Source of the DNA: Amphiura filiformis
Lineage: Eukaryota > Echinodermata > Ophiuroidea > Amphilepidida > Amphiuridae
Direction: 5' to 3'
NCBI RefSeq assembly: GCF_039555335.1
Contig: NC_092628.1
Location: forward strand, 72,259,706-72,323,705
DNA: 64,000 nt
The notes beneath the pieces were generated by a model. It was not told where the DNA came from and ran no database searches. It saw nothing but the letters and a program-made list of their open reading frames with translations. Positions within the stretch are counted from its first letter, which is position 1. Each line of letters begins with the position of its first letter. A program made the position numbers and the translations under genes. Of the stretch, positions 49,801 to 59,388 are shown one piece after another.

Positions 49801-52800
49801 ATTTGGCGACATTTGGATCGAAACTGACGGAGCCTTTCCATGATACATAGATACATAGATAGATAGATAGATACCCCCTAGATGAGTAAATGGGAGCGTT
49901 CACTAAACAGGAGAAATAATTGAACAGGTAGAATCATTGAAAAGGTAAATTTTATTTATCTGAACCTGACCCTCTTTAAGCCTACGTTTCCATTTTAACT
50001 TCTTTCTTTCTTTTTAGTTTTTTCTACATGGGCCAATTTTGTTCCATTTAAAACAAAATTCTGCTGCCAAGCTTCCGATTTTCCGTTACCATGTTTTTTT
50101 ATTTATTCAACCCCGTTCCCGTTATTTTCTAAATCTGTCCTTTCTTACATTTCCATTTTAGCTTCTATTTTATTTGCTGCATAGCTTGTGATTTCCCGTT
50201 TTCATGTTAGGCCCTATTTATTTAATTCTGTCCTCAGTTTAATAGCTTTTTTATTTAAACTTCCTGATTTTATTATAGCTTTTTTCCCCTTACATTTCCT
50301 GAAGAGTTTCTTTCTTTCCTTCTTTAGCCTATTTTATTCCCGGTTTCATTTTGTGACTAAGTATAACCCACATACTCGTACAGCCTGTTTGTCCTCATTT
50401 TGTTTTCTTTTTTATTTATAGTAGGCCTACCTCTTCATGTTGTTTGTACTTTTTAACACACATCTGTTTCCCGTATTTATTACGCACGGTCGTTCACCCG
50501 TAATATCATTCATTACGTGACTCTCGTCGTTTACGCGTGCCATGGCGTAGTGCTGCGTTACCCAGCGGTATCGCTGCGCTACGTGAGCTTAACTTGGCAT
50601 TAGATCGCCCGATGCGACGCCGCATGCCTAGCTTAGTAACTGACTGCTTTTTTTGTTTACCTTGGATAGCAACGGACCACATTTTCACTGATTTTGAGGC
50701 CAATTCTTGACCGTTTTCAACCAAATAAAGTTTAAACACGTTCCCGTATATTCATCGATCTCCCGTATGAATTTGGCGACATTTGGATCGAAACTGACGG
50801 AGCCTTTATAGCATACATAGATACATACATAGATAGATAGATAGATAGATAGATACAACATTTCCCTATTTATAGTAAGATATAGAAGACATAGATGAAG
50901 TCTTGTCCATAATGGATGATATACAAGCTGACTTGGTGAAGGAAGGTAAGCTGATTTATGCATGGCATTGAATCCTTTATGAAGATATAGAAGACATAGA
51001 TGAAGTCTTGTCCATAATGGATGATATGTGACGTGTCATGTCAAAAGGAGACACTTTTGGGCAGGATCGTAAATGGAGAAATAGCCAAAAATCTGCCTGG
51101 AGGTGATTTTTTAACAATTTAGGTTTGTTGCGAATTTGTGATGTTATTAATGTATAAAATATTGTCTGACAGTTTCAGACCGGAATATAACTGGCATCTT
51201 GTATTTCTTGAGACATTTTTAAAGGTAGTTCCTACTCTCACCATTGTCAATAAAATTTTCAAAGGCCAATATCTCAATTTCCAATTTTATAAAACCATAA
51301 CTTACAAACCCAATATCTTCGCTTAGGAATGTCCGATTTCATTGGGGAAAACGGCGTTGTGGAGCAAAATAATACAATGGTACGCGCAATAATAAAAGGC
51401 AACCACTCGACTCGGACTTAGGCCTATTGTCCATATTATGTATATTATCGCAAGCGTGCGGTTTGCAAATGTTTGCACATTATTTAGCTAGGGAAGCCTT
51501 TTCAAATATCCCCGCTGCCAAGCTGCGTTGATTGGTCGGATACAATATCGTTGTTTTAGTCGCTTACACAAACGTTAATGTAGTGAAAACATGGACGTGG
51601 TATATAGGAAGATTGCGTGACTCCAAATCCGTAAAAGTGAACTCCCAGCATTTTGTGGGAACTGGAAGTCAAATTGCTTACAGACTGGGAGGGTCCATGT
51701 ATTGGGTTGATTTTTAATGCTATGTAATCTACATTACCAGTCGTTCTCCATGGACCCGAGGGAGGGTCTACCTTTTGACATGACACGTCACATATACAAG
51801 CTGACTTAGTGAAGGAAGGTAAGCTGATTTATGCATGACATTGAATCCTTTATGAAGATATAGAAGACATAGATGAAGTCTTGTCCATAATGGATGATAT
51901 ACAAACTTCAAACTCAACTTCTGCAGTGTACACAACAGGCAATTAGAAATCGACTTCATAACAGGTCTTTACGGTATAAGGTCAGCATCAATAAATCTAA
52001 CCGCAGATAATGCAACATGGTATTCATTTAGTACCCTGTTTATTTTGGCAGAGCAAGCCATCTTAGCCGAGTATGAAGCCAGTATCAATTTAGAAGAAGC
52101 CTCTCTATGTGCTGCTGTAGATAAGCTTACTACCAACGATGTCATATGTCCACTTTGTAGAAAGTAAGTATGAAACCATATATGATGTAATCTGTGAAAA
52201 CCTTTCATATGTTTAATGTTTGAAGTCTGTAGACTAAACATGGAAAATAAGAACTCAAATGCTTAGGCACCATGTTAAGTTTGGTTCTATAGCACTTTCT
52301 ATTGTATCCAGGAGACATAATAAATTGTATCAAACATAATAATGAACATTTGAATGGTGTTATCAACAAACAATTATTTATAGTACTATAATCCAAAAAA
52401 TTTTGGATCAAAAAAATTTAACGATGAATTGTAGGTAGGCAGAAAATGTAAAATTGGTCTCATTTGAAAAGTAGAAGTTCTGTCACAATCATACTCTTGA
52501 GGAAAGTTGTAATATGTGAGCCTTCAAGAAGAGTACCAAAGGTCACATGTTGCACTCACCAACTTTTTAGGTAAAAGTAAAATAGGGCAAGATTTGTGGT
52601 TGGAGAACCATTATGATAAAAGGAATGGTAGAAAATGGAATTTAAAAGAAATTTTCTGGATCCATTTTATCTCTATTTTACAGAAATCCTCTGATGCTAA
52701 ATAAGAGTGTTATTTTCTGCTCCTGTGGAATCAGACTTAACACAGAGGTAAGATATTGTATATAAATAAATTCCCACGCTTGATATTTCCTACTTGAAAG

Positions 52801-55251
52801 AAGTTTTGACCTAGGTTCAAACTTGAGGTTTTGTTAGATTATAGTTTTGGTGCTGTTTACACTGTAAACATAGAAGTGGGGTTCTGATTGGCTAATTGAA
52901 TTGTATCATCATCACATTGGCACCTCATTTGCTGCTCAAGCTGCGTAGCATTGCATGACCCAGGCATGACCTAGTTCTTTTACGTGATAATCAGGAAGAG
53001 CAGTCAGACACTGCTGAAGGACCTTGCCGAATACTTTAACATACTTTTTCAGTATGGTATTTCAGAACTTATGAAAGGACTTGTTCACTAATTCTCTTGT
53101 AATAAGGGTGATCTCAAACCACAGCAGCATGTTAAATCTCTAAATGTGCAATTGTGCATGCATGTAGATGTAAACACTAAGTGTTAGTCTTGGGCTGTAA
53201 TACAATATAATTGTCATATAAGTAACCAAGAGATCAAACTGGTAGCAGCTGTGCTACTGTGATTCAGTTAGGCAAACATTGTAGAGGGACTTGTGATTGA
53301 GTTACATTCTTCGATTGGTAGCAATTTGATGCTGGATATGCTAGATTTCTGATCCATAACAGCTAATTGCTTTCTGATAGAGTGACTCCACCATTCTAGG
53401 AACCAAGTGCAATTCGCCTATTGCACGGTTCCGCCATATGTGAGGAGAGCCTCAAACTGGCAATAGTCATGAAAGGAAGTATTACGTAACTTTAAGCAAT
53501 GTTATATGTCTGGTTCAATTCCCATTCATGCATGCTGCCAGATCGAGGCTCTCCTTGTATATGGCGGAACCGTGCAATGGGTGAATAGGGGAACAAGTGT
53601 CTGATGAGTGTAGGCAGAGTAGACCCACCATGCTGCTGGGTAGCAACTGCTTAGAATATCACCATTTTAGTGGCTTGCTTCAGCATTGTAACAGAAACCT
53701 GAATACAAAGTGGCGCTCAAAATAGCCCAACAGCAGCGGTATAAACAGACTTGGATAGTCCTGAGGGCAGCAAAGAGGAAATAAGTGTCTGAGGAGGGAG
53801 GCAGGGAAATACTAATGCCAACATTTAATCTTGATGACGGGTGTTTTTTAATCTTTATATATCAATGATTATTGTTTGTATTTGCTCTTTACACACAGCA
53901 AGACAGCATAACACTTGGCTACATACAGGAGGTGCTATCAAATGGGGTGACACAACATAATAGCCAGTGTTTAAGTCAACCTTTATTCAGTATTAATGAT
54001 GCATATGATTTACAGAATCTCATCATGTCATGCAAGGTAAGATAAGTTTTGAGTCAGTATGTAACCGGCGTGGTGGCCTAGTGGTTAGAGCGTCCGCCTC
54101 ACGATCGGGAGGTCGCGGGTTCGAATCCCGCCGGGCCATACCAAAGGCTTTAAAAATGGTACCTACTGCCTTCTTGCCAGGCGTTCGGCATTGAAAGAAT
54201 GAAGTAGGGAAAGTTAAACACATGGCTACCAGTGGACTAACCCCCTGCTGTAGCATTTCTGCTTGCAGACATGTGGCCTAGGGTTATGAAACGTAGAGAT
54301 AGGCGCCGCCCAATGGGCTGAAAGGCTTGGGAAGGATTTAACTTTTATGTTTCAGTAGTAACCCTAATACCCGAAAATACAAAAAAATACCACAAGGTTA
54401 CCCACTGCGCATCACCTGAATCCCTGGTGATGCGATGACGCAATCTCCCTAAGTGCTATATGCTCAGGGAATCGCTGGCCAGGCCAGTGAAATTCCTGTG
54501 GCTACCCGTAGGTTATCATGTGCTTGACCGGGGGTACCAAGTGACTTCTTTGTTTACCTTCACTCCTTTTTCATTTCTTCTTTAACTTCCAATAGCAAAA
54601 AGCAGTGTCAGGTGTTGGGGTTAATGATGCATGACCTAGAAAATCTCACCTTGCCATGTCATGCAAGGTGACTAAAATGATTGTAGCATGTTAGAACAGG
54701 GCGCAAAGTTGACATAAAAGTTATTGAATGTTTAATTTAACCATGATTACAGCATGATCCTGGAAACCTTGGCTTAATATTCAGCAAACATCAGCAACCT
54801 GTAAGAATTCTTCTTACCACATGTTATAGCTTGTAATCACCACCTTCAAGAACAATAAGACCCACCTCGTTTCCACTGTAGCTTTTTACCTTTTCTTTTC
54901 TCTTCAAGTACTTTGCTCTCTCTGCAAAGCATGCTATATAAGTCTCATGTTTATGGGTATTCATTGCCATTACTATTGATCCTCATTTAAATTTCTCATA
55001 AAAGTACAATAAACTTGTTAAGTTTGGATTGTGATGAAAAGGATCCAAATACTGGTCTCCTTGAAATCTTAGAATTAGTTTTTGAATGTCATCCAATAAT
55101 AAGCCCTGCCTAATGAACACACTCTATTGCTTGTGTCTTCATTAATATGGCTCCAAGTCAGGTCTTCAATGAGGTAACTTACATTAACCGCATAATCTTA
55201 CATCTCTCTGTATGTCCACAGGATTGCGACTTCCTCTACATAGTTGTATAG
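37770..55251 (+). CDS. RPAIN: RPA-interacting protein
   Basis: Seven exons join to 711 bp, 236 residues and stop: 37770-37859, 45357-45557, 46365-46440, 52052-52163, 52684-52747, 53899-54036, 55222-55251. Every junction is GT-AG and keeps frame. The human protein is 219 residues with the same order: basic N-terminus with PPWRETYRRRCFDRLRQSR, central acidic helix (LLEDIEDIDEVLSIM), then a Cys-rich zinc-binding C-terminus with CPLC (155-158), CSC (172-174), a Cys at 205, SCKDC (226-229) and end FLYIVV. In vertebrates RPAIN binds replication protein A and carries it into the nucleus with importin-beta. Introns total about 16.8 kb and are filled with transposons. Confidence 0.95.
38833..40872. 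mobile_element. hAT-type element with CAGGGTGCGTGCAG ends
   Basis: Inverted ends CAGGGTGCGTGCAG / CTGCACGCACCCTG, flanked by AGTGTA (38827-38832 and 40873-40878). Both arms carry CTTGAAAGTCCTTGAAAAG-type words, known from hAT families of fish and invertebrates. The 2.04-kb interior has no transposase ORF. It includes a nested 253-bp MITE and two diverged copies of a roughly 200-bp segment (about 40020-40190 and 40340-40530). It lies in RPAIN intron 1. Confidence 0.75.
39269..39521 (+). mobile_element. TA-flanked 253-bp MITE, copy 1
   Basis: Ends TGTGACCCCTCGGCACAACT / inverse, TA on both sides (Tc1/mariner-type duplication). An inverted full-length copy of the same length lies at 57490-57742. 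It is nested in the hAT-type element. Confidence 0.9.
42076..44899. mobile_element. 2.8-kb DNA element with TTAA target sites
   Basis: Inverted ends TACACACCTATGACGTCGC..., similar over about 60 bp on each side (through TTTTACCGCTCCATTATTTT), directly flanked by TTAA (42072-42075 and 44900-44903) as in piggyBac or Kolobok elements. No transposase ORF is seen. A mariner-type MITE is nested inside. Extra palindromes (GGCATTTACGAAT / ATTCGTAAATGCC) lie near the left end at 42150-42235. Confidence 0.65.
43467..44042. mobile_element. TA-flanked MITE with CCGTAAAACGGGTAACTTTG ends
   Basis: 576 bp, TA on both sides; inverted ends CCGTAAAACGGGTAAC / GTTACCCCATTTTACGG. Internal copies of CCAAAGTTACCCGC and its inverse are present. 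No coding capacity. Confidence 0.8.
44909..45001. other. Long GC-rich hairpin
   Basis: GGATTAGAGCGTGAGTGGGT and following bases pair with ACCCACTCACGCTCTAATCC over about 28 bp, with one bulge and a loop rich in CGCTCCGC. It sits directly outside the TTAA element and is far GC-richer than its surroundings. Confidence 0.75.
45357..45557 (+). CDS. RPAIN: RPAIN exon 2
   Basis: 67 codons, phase 0 at both ends, after a TCTATCTACAG acceptor and before a GTAAGT donor. It contains RCFDRLRQSRESLLEKFR and MAEEWRAFKRER, matching the family's CLERMRNSRDRLLNRYR and MEEEWNAL. A Gly/Ser-rich insert (GKGGDGGEHSPG) accounts for part of the greater length. Confidence 0.95.
45820..46105. repeat. CTCCCCCTGTGGAAGAT-type repeat
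   Basis: Imperfect inverted and direct copies of ACTCCC(C/T)CTGTGGA(A/T)GAT and its inverse, bounded by GGGCTATTCCATTTGAA and TTTAAATGGAATAACGC. It looks like a MITE in RPAIN intron 2. Confidence 0.6.
46365..46440 (+). CDS. RPAIN: RPAIN exon 3 (active copy)
   Basis: 76 bp, in phase 0 and out phase 1; acceptor TTCTCTGTAG, donor GTAAGC. It encodes LLEDIEDIDEVLSIMDDIQ and ADLVKE. It is the first of about 3.5 tandem copies of a 112-bp unit and the only copy with the authentic acceptor and the CTGCTT start. Confidence 0.95.
47393..48266. repeat. Tandem repeat, ~175-bp unit, about five copies
   Basis: Units contain TTGTGAACAGCTTATCTGGA, GATCCGTATGGGGTACAGTG, CGACCTGATTAGATTTT and AATTAAGTACCTAATTTGCA. 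They are preceded by a (TG)n-like stretch at 47309-47350 and lie inside the GATA-tailed element in RPAIN intron 3. Confidence 0.85.
48286..48850. repeat. Two ~285-bp repeats with AGGTCAAAGGTCA
   Basis: Each unit starts with two DR1-type AGGTCAAAGGTCA motifs (48286-48298 and 48305-48317; the second unit has AGGTCAAAGGTAA and 48597-48609), then CAACTGTGCATCACATATCC and a TAGCACTTTCAATGAGTG segment. Confidence 0.85.
48851..49560. repeat. ~115-bp tandem repeat, about six copies
   Basis: Units read GGGGTCATCTGAGGTCAAAT, AAAACTGTCGTATGG, CATGAAACTTGGTGGGTACA and AGCCAAATTTTTGGAAGGTC. Copies differ by substitutions and one deletion near 49060. Confidence 0.85.
50876..50988 (+). pseudogene. RPAIN exon 3 duplicate, copy B
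   Basis: AAGATATAGAAGACATAGATG... repeats exon 3 with G-to-T (CTCTTG for CTGCTG-like) changes and keeps the GTAAGC donor and 40 bp of intron. It lacks the CTGCTT start. The nearest acceptor (TTTATAG at about 50876) would put TAA first in frame. Probably not spliced in. Confidence 0.85.
50989..51862 (+). pseudogene. RPAIN exon 3 duplicate, copy C, split by a MITE
   Basis: The unit begins GAAGATATAGAAGACATAG at 50989, is interrupted in GATGATA/TACAAG by a 766-bp MITE, and resumes at 51793 with ACAAGCTGACTTAGTGAAGG and the same donor. Confidence 0.85.
51027..51792. mobile_element. 766-bp TA-flanked MITE inside an exon 3 copy
   Basis: Inverted ends TGTGACGTGTCATGTCAAAA / inverse over 22 bp, TA at both edges. 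Removing it restores the exon-3 repeat exactly, which proves the boundaries. No transposase. Confidence 0.92.
51863..51905 (+). pseudogene. RPAIN exon 3 duplicate, copy D (partial)
   Basis: GAAGATATAGAAGACATAG through GGATGATATACAA, then the similarity stops. Last, truncated copy of the 112-bp unit, 150 bp before exon 4. Confidence 0.8.
52052..52163 (+). CDS. RPAIN: RPAIN exon 4
   Basis: 112 bp, phase 1 in and 2 out, after TATTTTGGCAG and before GTAAGT. It encodes (E)QAILAEYEASINLEEASLC and ends VICPLCR, the first zinc-ligand pair. Confidence 0.95.
52684..52747 (+). CDS. RPAIN: RPAIN exon 5
   Basis: 64 bp, acceptor CTATTTTACAG, donor GTAAGA. It encodes KNPLMLNKSVIFCSCGIRLN, matching the family's VVVCQCGLSI segment with the second Cys pair. 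Confidence 0.95.
53412..53590. mobile_element. Small MITE in RPAIN intron 5
   Basis: Inverted arms around GCACGGTTCCGCCATAT and GGAGAGCCTC, about 40 bp each, separated by about 95 bp. Edge duplication not resolved. Confidence 0.65.
53899..54036 (+). CDS. RPAIN: RPAIN exon 6
   Basis: 46 codons, phase 0, acceptor TTTACACACAG and donor GTAAGA. It runs QDSITLGYIQEVLSNGVTQH, NSQC.., ending NLIMSCK. The H...C and SC residues match human HSAHCPH and LMSC. Confidence 0.95.
54063..54350 (+). repeat. tRNA-derived SINE
   Basis: Head has GGTGGCCTAGTGGTTAGAGC (A-box type) and GGGTTCGAATCCC (B box), with a tRNA-like cloverleaf whose anticodon loop CTCACGA reads CAC. It is followed by a non-tRNA body (GGCTTTAAAAATGGTACCTA...) to about 54350. 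The acceptor stem is imperfect, so this is a SINE head rather than a tRNA gene. In RPAIN intron 6. Confidence 0.85.
55222..55251 (+). CDS. RPAIN: RPAIN exon 7 (terminal)
   Basis: Nine codons DCDFLYIVV and TAG after a TGTATGTCCACAG acceptor. With the end of exon 6 it completes SCKDCDFLYIVV, equivalent to the human SCLACDTWAVIL terminus. Confidence 0.95.
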   Translation, partial: DCDFLYIVV

Positions 55252-55544
55252 CAGAAATCAATGCAAGTGGGAAACAAACCAAACACAACTCGAGAGGCAG
55301 CATTGGATTCCACAGACTTAGATATGGTATTATACTAGGTGGCCACAAGAACTTTATGTGAGCAGAAACTGTTTAATACTAAATAAGTATTCAATGCCTA
55401 AGAAGTGGAGTGCTGATTGTTCCCTCTTCTGAAAAAGAGATTTATATTTAACTATACGCATCGTGAGAAATGATAAAGCATGTGCTTCATGTATAGTTTA
55501 TATCCAATAATATATACCAGTTTGAAATACATTCTATGACAGTA

Positions 55545-55925
55545 AGGCCTCAAAAAAAGACTTTTTGCTTGTCCTCCACCGACCGACCCTAATCTGGAAA
55601 AATTTTTTTTTTGTTTTACTCTACAAATGAATACCGACCCTAATTTTAGAAATTCCATAAAAAGGTGTTTTTTTTAAACATTTTTGACATCCAGAAAGTT
55701 TTTTTTATCAGTTTTTACACACTTCTAAACTGTTTTAAAAAACATTAATGAAGTGGTTAACAGAAGAAAAATATCCCAATTCACAACTTTTTGGGCTATT
55801 TATTAAGTTAATTAAAGGCATACAGTCATGTTTTGGCCATGGCGTTTAAAAATATAATCCTGACCGACCGACCCAATTCTGAAAAAGTTGTGAAGGACAA
55901 GCAAACTATCTTTTTTTTTTGGCCT
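55545..55925. mobile_element. MITE-like element with AGGCCTCAAAAAAAGA ends
   Basis: Inverted ends AGGCC..AAAAAAAGA...TTGCTTGTCC and GGACAAGCAAA...TTTTTTTTGGCCT. Interior carries CCGACCGACCC words on both sides. It lies in the likely 3' UTR. Confidence 0.65.
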
Positions 55926-56654
55926 AAGCTAGCAGTTGCCAGTAGATTGGGATTTCAATAGCTAGCCACTCAGCCAGAATTGCTAGTGGAACAGAAACAA
56001 AATTTCCAGTCACTGGCTTATATAAAAGTCATTTCTGGTTAAAATAATATAAAGATGTATATTTTATTATAATTATTTTATGTTTGTTAAAAAAAATCCA
56101 ACTTGTGTGTGCTGTATTGAAAAGTGCAAGGACCCAGATGGAGTCCAGTAACTTGGATTCATATGATTCTTGAGATTGGCAATCACATAGCCAGTACTGA
56201 GGATATGAGATAACTTACTTGGCAGGAGCTCTCTGAAGTATCAAGCTGAGATATAAAGATAAGAATACAATGTAAACAGCTCACTTTGCTGTTATTTTCT
56301 GTAAAGACTTCTTTCACTTTCCTTTGACATTCATGAATTGTCTTAGCTATTACATTTTTCAAAAAGCTTTTGCAACAGTTTATTCAACTGTGAAGTTTAA
56401 AAATTGGTAAAAGGCAGCCATAGCAATACATTTTTGAATTCATTGAAACATGGTTGTTTTCAAGATCAAATTTGGACATGTAATTTTATTTAAACCTTAA
56501 TTAACGGAGATGTATTCCAAGTGTGCACTTAACTTTTTGATATCCATGTCTTGTATTCAGTATCAATTTCATGTATGTTGCTTTTTGTTAAAATATATTT
56601 TTGTAAATTATTCAAGTGTTGAAAACAGTGTCATTTTATAGCTGACAAGTGTAA

Positions 56655-56660
56655 AATAAA
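56655..56660 (+). promoter_or_regulatory. RPAIN: Polyadenylation signal AATAAA
   Basis: First strict AATAAA downstream of the RPAIN stop codon, 1.4 kb away, followed by a T/G-containing stretch. Assignment to RPAIN is positional. Confidence 0.4.
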
Positions 56661-56914
56661 AATATTAAAGTAAATTTATTTATAAAATAGTTTCTGTGCA
56701 TTTTTGTGATCACATTGGTCTTCTTATCCCTGTGAATTTCATTTAATTTCTTAAAGACAGTGGTCATAATTTTTAACATGATTCAGGCAAGGAGCAATAT
56801 TTTCCAGTTTTAGCCATTAACTAAAAACTGCAGTGTACTTCTTAATATTTACCGTAGAAGTGATGATGTAACAGGATAACTACCATAGCAATAGACTAAT
56901 ACAATTTTTGGATA

Positions 56915-57119
56915 TATCGCCCTGCACTACAAGCAGATTGCACTCATTAACTGTGTATGTCTGCAATCAAAGATTAAATACAATACCGCTCTTCTCAAAG
57001 ATGCAAGTGATCAGCATCATGAATTTTCTATAGAATTACGATTAGGTCTTTATCCCTGTTCTTTGACATCTATGGTTCAATGCAAAGATACCATGTGAAT
57101 GTTGTAGTGCAGGGCGATA
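56915..57119. mobile_element. 205-bp TA-flanked MITE
   Basis: Inverted ends TATCGCCCTGCACTACA / TGTAGTGCAGGGCGATA with TA at both edges. No coding capacity. Confidence 0.85.
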
Positions 57120-57489
57120 TATTCATCTGTTGCTATCGTTGTTAATCCTGTTCCATCATCACTTTTAGTCGAGGAATCCAATAATCATGTGGTTCATAAG
57201 TTAAAGCCCAATAATATATTAATATGAAAGTTGGGGTATTTCCCCCCACCCGAAAAAAATCATACACATGGGGTGGAAAATGACGCCTTCGTATCAAGTG
57301 TTGGGATCTCCTTTATAGAGCCCATACCATTCCTCTTGTGTATGAGTTGAGTCTCAATATTTGTGTGTAAACAACACTGTCACTCTGATCCCCCTTTAAA
57401 ACATTAAAATTGGTATGAATTCCAAGGTATGAATGTAAAAAACCTAGGGCGTGGTACCAACTTGCCTAGTGAGCACATGTTTACACATA

Positions 57490-57742
57490 TGTGACCCCTC
57501 GGCACAACTGAGCCCGGATGTCGCCAGTGCCACTATTGAGATATGCTCAATCGAACTTAACAATAAACAATAGGAAACAAAGGATTTATTGACTGTTTTA
57601 TTGATTTTTCACTACTTAAATGTCAAGTACTATAGACATGATAAACATCATTTTAAAGCTAATTTCAAGCAGAATATTTTGATTGAATATCTCAAAATTG
57701 ATGATTGGCGACTTCAGGGCTCAGTTGTGCCGAGGGGTCACA
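57490..57742 (-). mobile_element. TA-flanked 253-bp MITE, copy 2
   Basis: Same family, same length and opposite orientation to 39269-39521, TA on both sides. Its right end lies 40 bp from the truncated LINE, and an ATG inside it makes a spurious fused ORF. Confidence 0.92.
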
Positions 57743-57782
57743 TATGTGGATTCGGTCCACTTACACTGGAAATACAAAAAAA

Positions 57783-58835
57783 AAAGCATTCGACTCGGTG
57801 CCTCACAAGCGTTTGCTCTACAAACTCCGTCACCTGGGTATTCGTGGCCATGTTCTTTCATGGATTGAAAGTTTTCTGAGTCATAGGAGACAAAGAGTTG
57901 TTCTGAGAAATGGTGTGTCATCTTGGAAGAGTGTTACCAGTGGAGTGCCTCAAGGCTCTATCTTGGGACCAGTGTTATTCCTTCTCTATGTCAATGACAT
58001 TCCAGACTCAGTTGCTACTACTGCAAAAATGTTTGCAGATGACACTAAATTATATCATGAGATTTCAAACATTGCCGATTGTGACACCCTGCAACGGGAC
58101 CTTAATTCACTTGCCTCGTGGTCAAAGTTATGGCTGCTTGATTTTAATGCGGAGAAATGTGTAGTGCTTCGCATCAGATCATCTTTAAGGTACCACTACT
58201 CGTTGAATGGAGTCTACTTGCAGGAAGTTGATAGCCAAAAGGACCTTGGTGTTACCGTTAGTAACACACTTACCCCAACCAAACACATCCAAGATATTGT
58301 GAAAAAGGCTCATCAGAAGATAGCAATGTTCCGCAGGTGCTTTACCGGTTTCAATGAAGACAAAGTTTCCATCTTATACAAGTCTCTCATCCATCCAGCC
58401 CTGGAATACGCATCTTCAGCTTGGAGTCCGTTTACCAAAGAAAATATTTTAGCTTTAGAGAAGGTGCAGAAGAGGTGTTTACGCCTGTGCAAGGAAGATA
58501 TTCAGATGGAATCACTTCAGGAGAGGAGATTGAAAACCGAACTTGTCGACACCTACAAGTATGTTCATGGGTTGTACAAGACTCCAGCTGATAAGTTTTT
58601 CTCCCTCCCCACTTAGAGTTAAGAGGTCATTCCAAAAACTCTTTGTCAGGCGACAAGAACTAAGTTGGCAGGCCACTTCTTCGCAAACAGAGTGGTCAAG
58701 AATTGGAACAATTTGCCTGATAATCTTGTCTCTGCACCAACCGTGGCATCCTTTAAGAAACTTTTGAGAGTCCTGCCCATCGGCGAAGAGGACTAAACTA
58801 CCAAGTATACCAAGTATACACGTAAGTAAGTAATA
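57783..58835 (+). mobile_element. Decayed non-LTR retrotransposon 3' end (CR1/L2/Jockey type)
   Basis: Starts abruptly at KAFDSVPHKRLL (RT motif A). It continues SGVPQGSILGPVLFLLYVND, FADDTKLY (catalytic DD, residues 110-113 of the open frame), and a long thumb region to a TAG at 58614. Beyond it, further frame breaks precede FFANRVVKNWNNLP..VSAPTV, the typical end of such ORF2 proteins, closing at 58794-58796. A short ACCAAGTAT repeat tail follows. No endonuclease domain remains. It is 5'-truncated as usual for LINEs and not functional. Confidence 0.92.
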
Positions 58836-59388
58836 CATAAGCTGTTATGTTACGACACACTATGGCGCACAATTCAATCTGAAAAATTTAATGTTGATTT
58901 AAACAGAGTTTCTTAGCTGTTTTTTTTTATATCCTTTGGCTTTTAATTTTGATAAATTTGGATTTTAATTTTTATAAATTGGTAATATTTATAATCCATC
59001 ACTGGTGTACCAGCATGGCAGCTCAAGAGTATTATGTGGATCATATAACATCCGGGTAAGTGGATTCGACACTTCGTCCGCAGTTTGGTGTATTTATTGC
59101 TCAGTGAGAGTGTGAAATCAGTGTGGACTTTGTGTAGACCTAGGCCTGAAACCATATAGCTCCACATATCTATAGTGAGAACACAACCTTAGTTATCTGT
59201 GTAATGATCTGATCCAATTGGATCAAAGTCTGAAAAATGAAATTCAGATACATGTATAAGCAAAAAATAATAAAAAAACATAATGGACATGGAAAAAGTT
59301 TGTATCTTATATACAGCCTAGTATGCCAGGTACTTGGATGTCAGTATCAGGAAGTGTACAGACCGTGTCAAACTTGGACAGGACAGTG

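Larger units (their letters stand above)
46481..50875. mobile_element. Two tandem copies of a GATA-tailed element, the first with a large repeat insert
   Basis: Inserted after TTTATGAAGA, splitting the 112-bp exon-3 repeat, with AAGA at both edges. Copy 1 begins GTGAGTAAATGGGAGCGTTC after a GCGGGACACCCGCG hairpin and ends ACGGAGCCTTT plus (GATA)n at 49872. Copy 2 starts again GATGAGTAAATGGGAGCG and ends the same way near 50860. Both contain the conserved TTTTCACTGATTTTGAGGCC end. Copy 1 also holds the 47270-49620 tandem-repeat block. No ORF of note. Confidence 0.65.
55252..56680 (+). other. RPAIN: Probable RPAIN 3' untranslated region
   Basis: From the stop codon to the first strict AATAAA at 56655. 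It contains a short interspersed element at 55545-55925. The extent is inferred from the polyadenylation signal only. Confidence 0.4.

Noticed and set aside
54063..54136. Functional tRNA-Val gene
   Set aside because: Acceptor stem has mismatches and the tRNA part runs into a SINE body without a T-run terminator.
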